Shown here: piece after piece, positions 35,131-35,755 of the stretch | Layout: every line of letters begins with the position of its first letter | Position numbering within the stretch: position 1 is the stretch's first letter | NCBI GenBank assembly: GCA_049999725.1 | Contig: JBNGIS010035560.1 | Span: 1-35,755, forward strand | DNA: 35,755 nt | Reading direction: 5' to 3' | Source: Haplomitrium mnioides | Lineage: Eukaryota > Marchantiophyta > Haplomitriopsida > Calobryales | The notes under the pieces: model-generated | What the model was told of the DNA's origin: nothing | Database searches by the model: none | What the model saw: the letters and a program-made list of their open reading frames with translations, nothing else | Made by a program: the position numbers and the translations under genes

Positions 35131-35755
35131 CGCGAGGAGAAGAAAGAAGCATCTGCGGGGGGATCTAAGGAGATTCCTTGGAGTCGGTTCCGTTGGGCAC
35201 TGTGGAACTCGATTCCAAAGCACCTCTTCAGAGTTGCTCTTGAGGGAATCTGTGGAATCTCTTCCCACAAGATTCCTCGGGGCTCCTCGTCGAAGTGACC
35301 GTTGTCCTTGGATTTTCTTTGACCAACTGCTAGACACACGGCGCTTTCTCCCATCCCGTGGTAACGGGATTACTGAACAGTGAAGCCACGCGTCGTCGTC
35401 TCCTGTTTCGAGCTAACGGCAATAACGACTATTCATCGGATCGGGCGTCGGAAGGCAGGGCGCGATGGGAGTATACATTGTTTGCTTTCGAATTCCTTTG
35501 GGTTGATGCACGGGCAATTGTTGGAGATATAGCGTTGTGGGGCACGAGATTCGCGCATGGTAAGGAAGGGCAATAATTCATTGAAGGCTACGTGAAGTAG
35601 GGGTACTCGCTCAAGGGGAACCGGGGGATTTAGAGGAGGACTAGGGGGAGACCCAAGTGACCTCATCCTTGCAGGCGGACCAGGGCGGAGGGTTACTGAT
35701 ACGATAGTTGGAAGGAGTTTTTGGTTGGCTGAGAACTAAGGAGAGGCTGCCGAGT

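Larger units (their letters stand above)
33224..35755 (+). mobile_element. Element D: 5' part of a TGTCA-family LTR-like element inserted in satellite
   Basis: Starts TGTCAGCCAG directly after satellite (ACCCAAGATCTC) and matches element C from 9,817 to about 12,636. It shares TTCCTTAGCAAGTGTGA-like sequence, the GGATCATGGCGGA region, CACTT..GGTTCCGAT (33,909-33,985), ~47-bp repeats, the GC-rich repeats and the TATA-like site. It is about 290 bases shorter than C over this range, consistent with lacking C's 310-bp duplication. Its 3' end lies outside the window. No coding gene; its open frames are repeat DNA. Confidence 0.85.

Overview
This window looks like heterochromatic, repeat-only DNA from a plant nuclear genome. 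The evidence is a Ty3/gypsy chromovirus with a plant-type integrase and chromodomain, LTR promoters with TATA boxes, and a long AT-rich satellite with a monomer of about 172 bp. I see no intact host gene, rRNA or tRNA. A non-flowering land plant is possible (guess only). Nearly every open frame here is a chance reading of repeat DNA. All identities rest on motif reading by eye; no search was run.

Left part (1-14,861): a chromovirus that inserted into the satellite and was later broken up by nested insertions. Its integrase (461-1,664) is cut inside the chromodomain and resumes at 14,285, in the same frame, ending at 14,434. A polypurine-like tract and a 414-bp 3' LTR (14,448-14,861) follow, then satellite. 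The interruption is a family of 3.8-4.7 kb non-coding elements with ends TGTCA...GACA. Element A (1,665-4,479, 9,142-9,816, 13,653-14,284) sits in the chromodomain. Element B (4,480-9,141, minus strand) sits inside A. Element C (9,817-13,652) also sits inside A. Element X (1-460, only its 3' end) abuts the integrase start. Near-matching 5-bp target duplications support the nesting order. The elements resemble solo LTRs of a giant-LTR retrotransposon, or a LARD-like non-autonomous family. They carry internal arrays of about 47 bp, GC-rich hairpin repeats and TATA boxes.

Middle and right part (14,862-33,223): about 80 head-to-tail copies of the satellite in three blocks. The monomer is four diverged 43-bp units, each with GATCT at the same place (positions 16-20), so AGATCT or close variants recur about every 43 bp. 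Longer-range structure is visible: a repeat of about 1,185 bp (seven monomers), and a five-monomer segment that flanks an insert on both sides. Two non-satellite inserts interrupt the array. A 600-bp piece (17,838-18,437) has an exon-like reading frame. A 3.8-kb piece (23,653-27,422) holds a decayed gene resembling an uncharacterised transposase-like family.

Right edge (33,224-35,755): element D, a fourth 5' end of the TGTCA family, inserted straight into the satellite and running off the window. The picture is an old satellite array, possibly centromeric or pericentromeric, that serves as a sink for LTR elements which then insert into each other.
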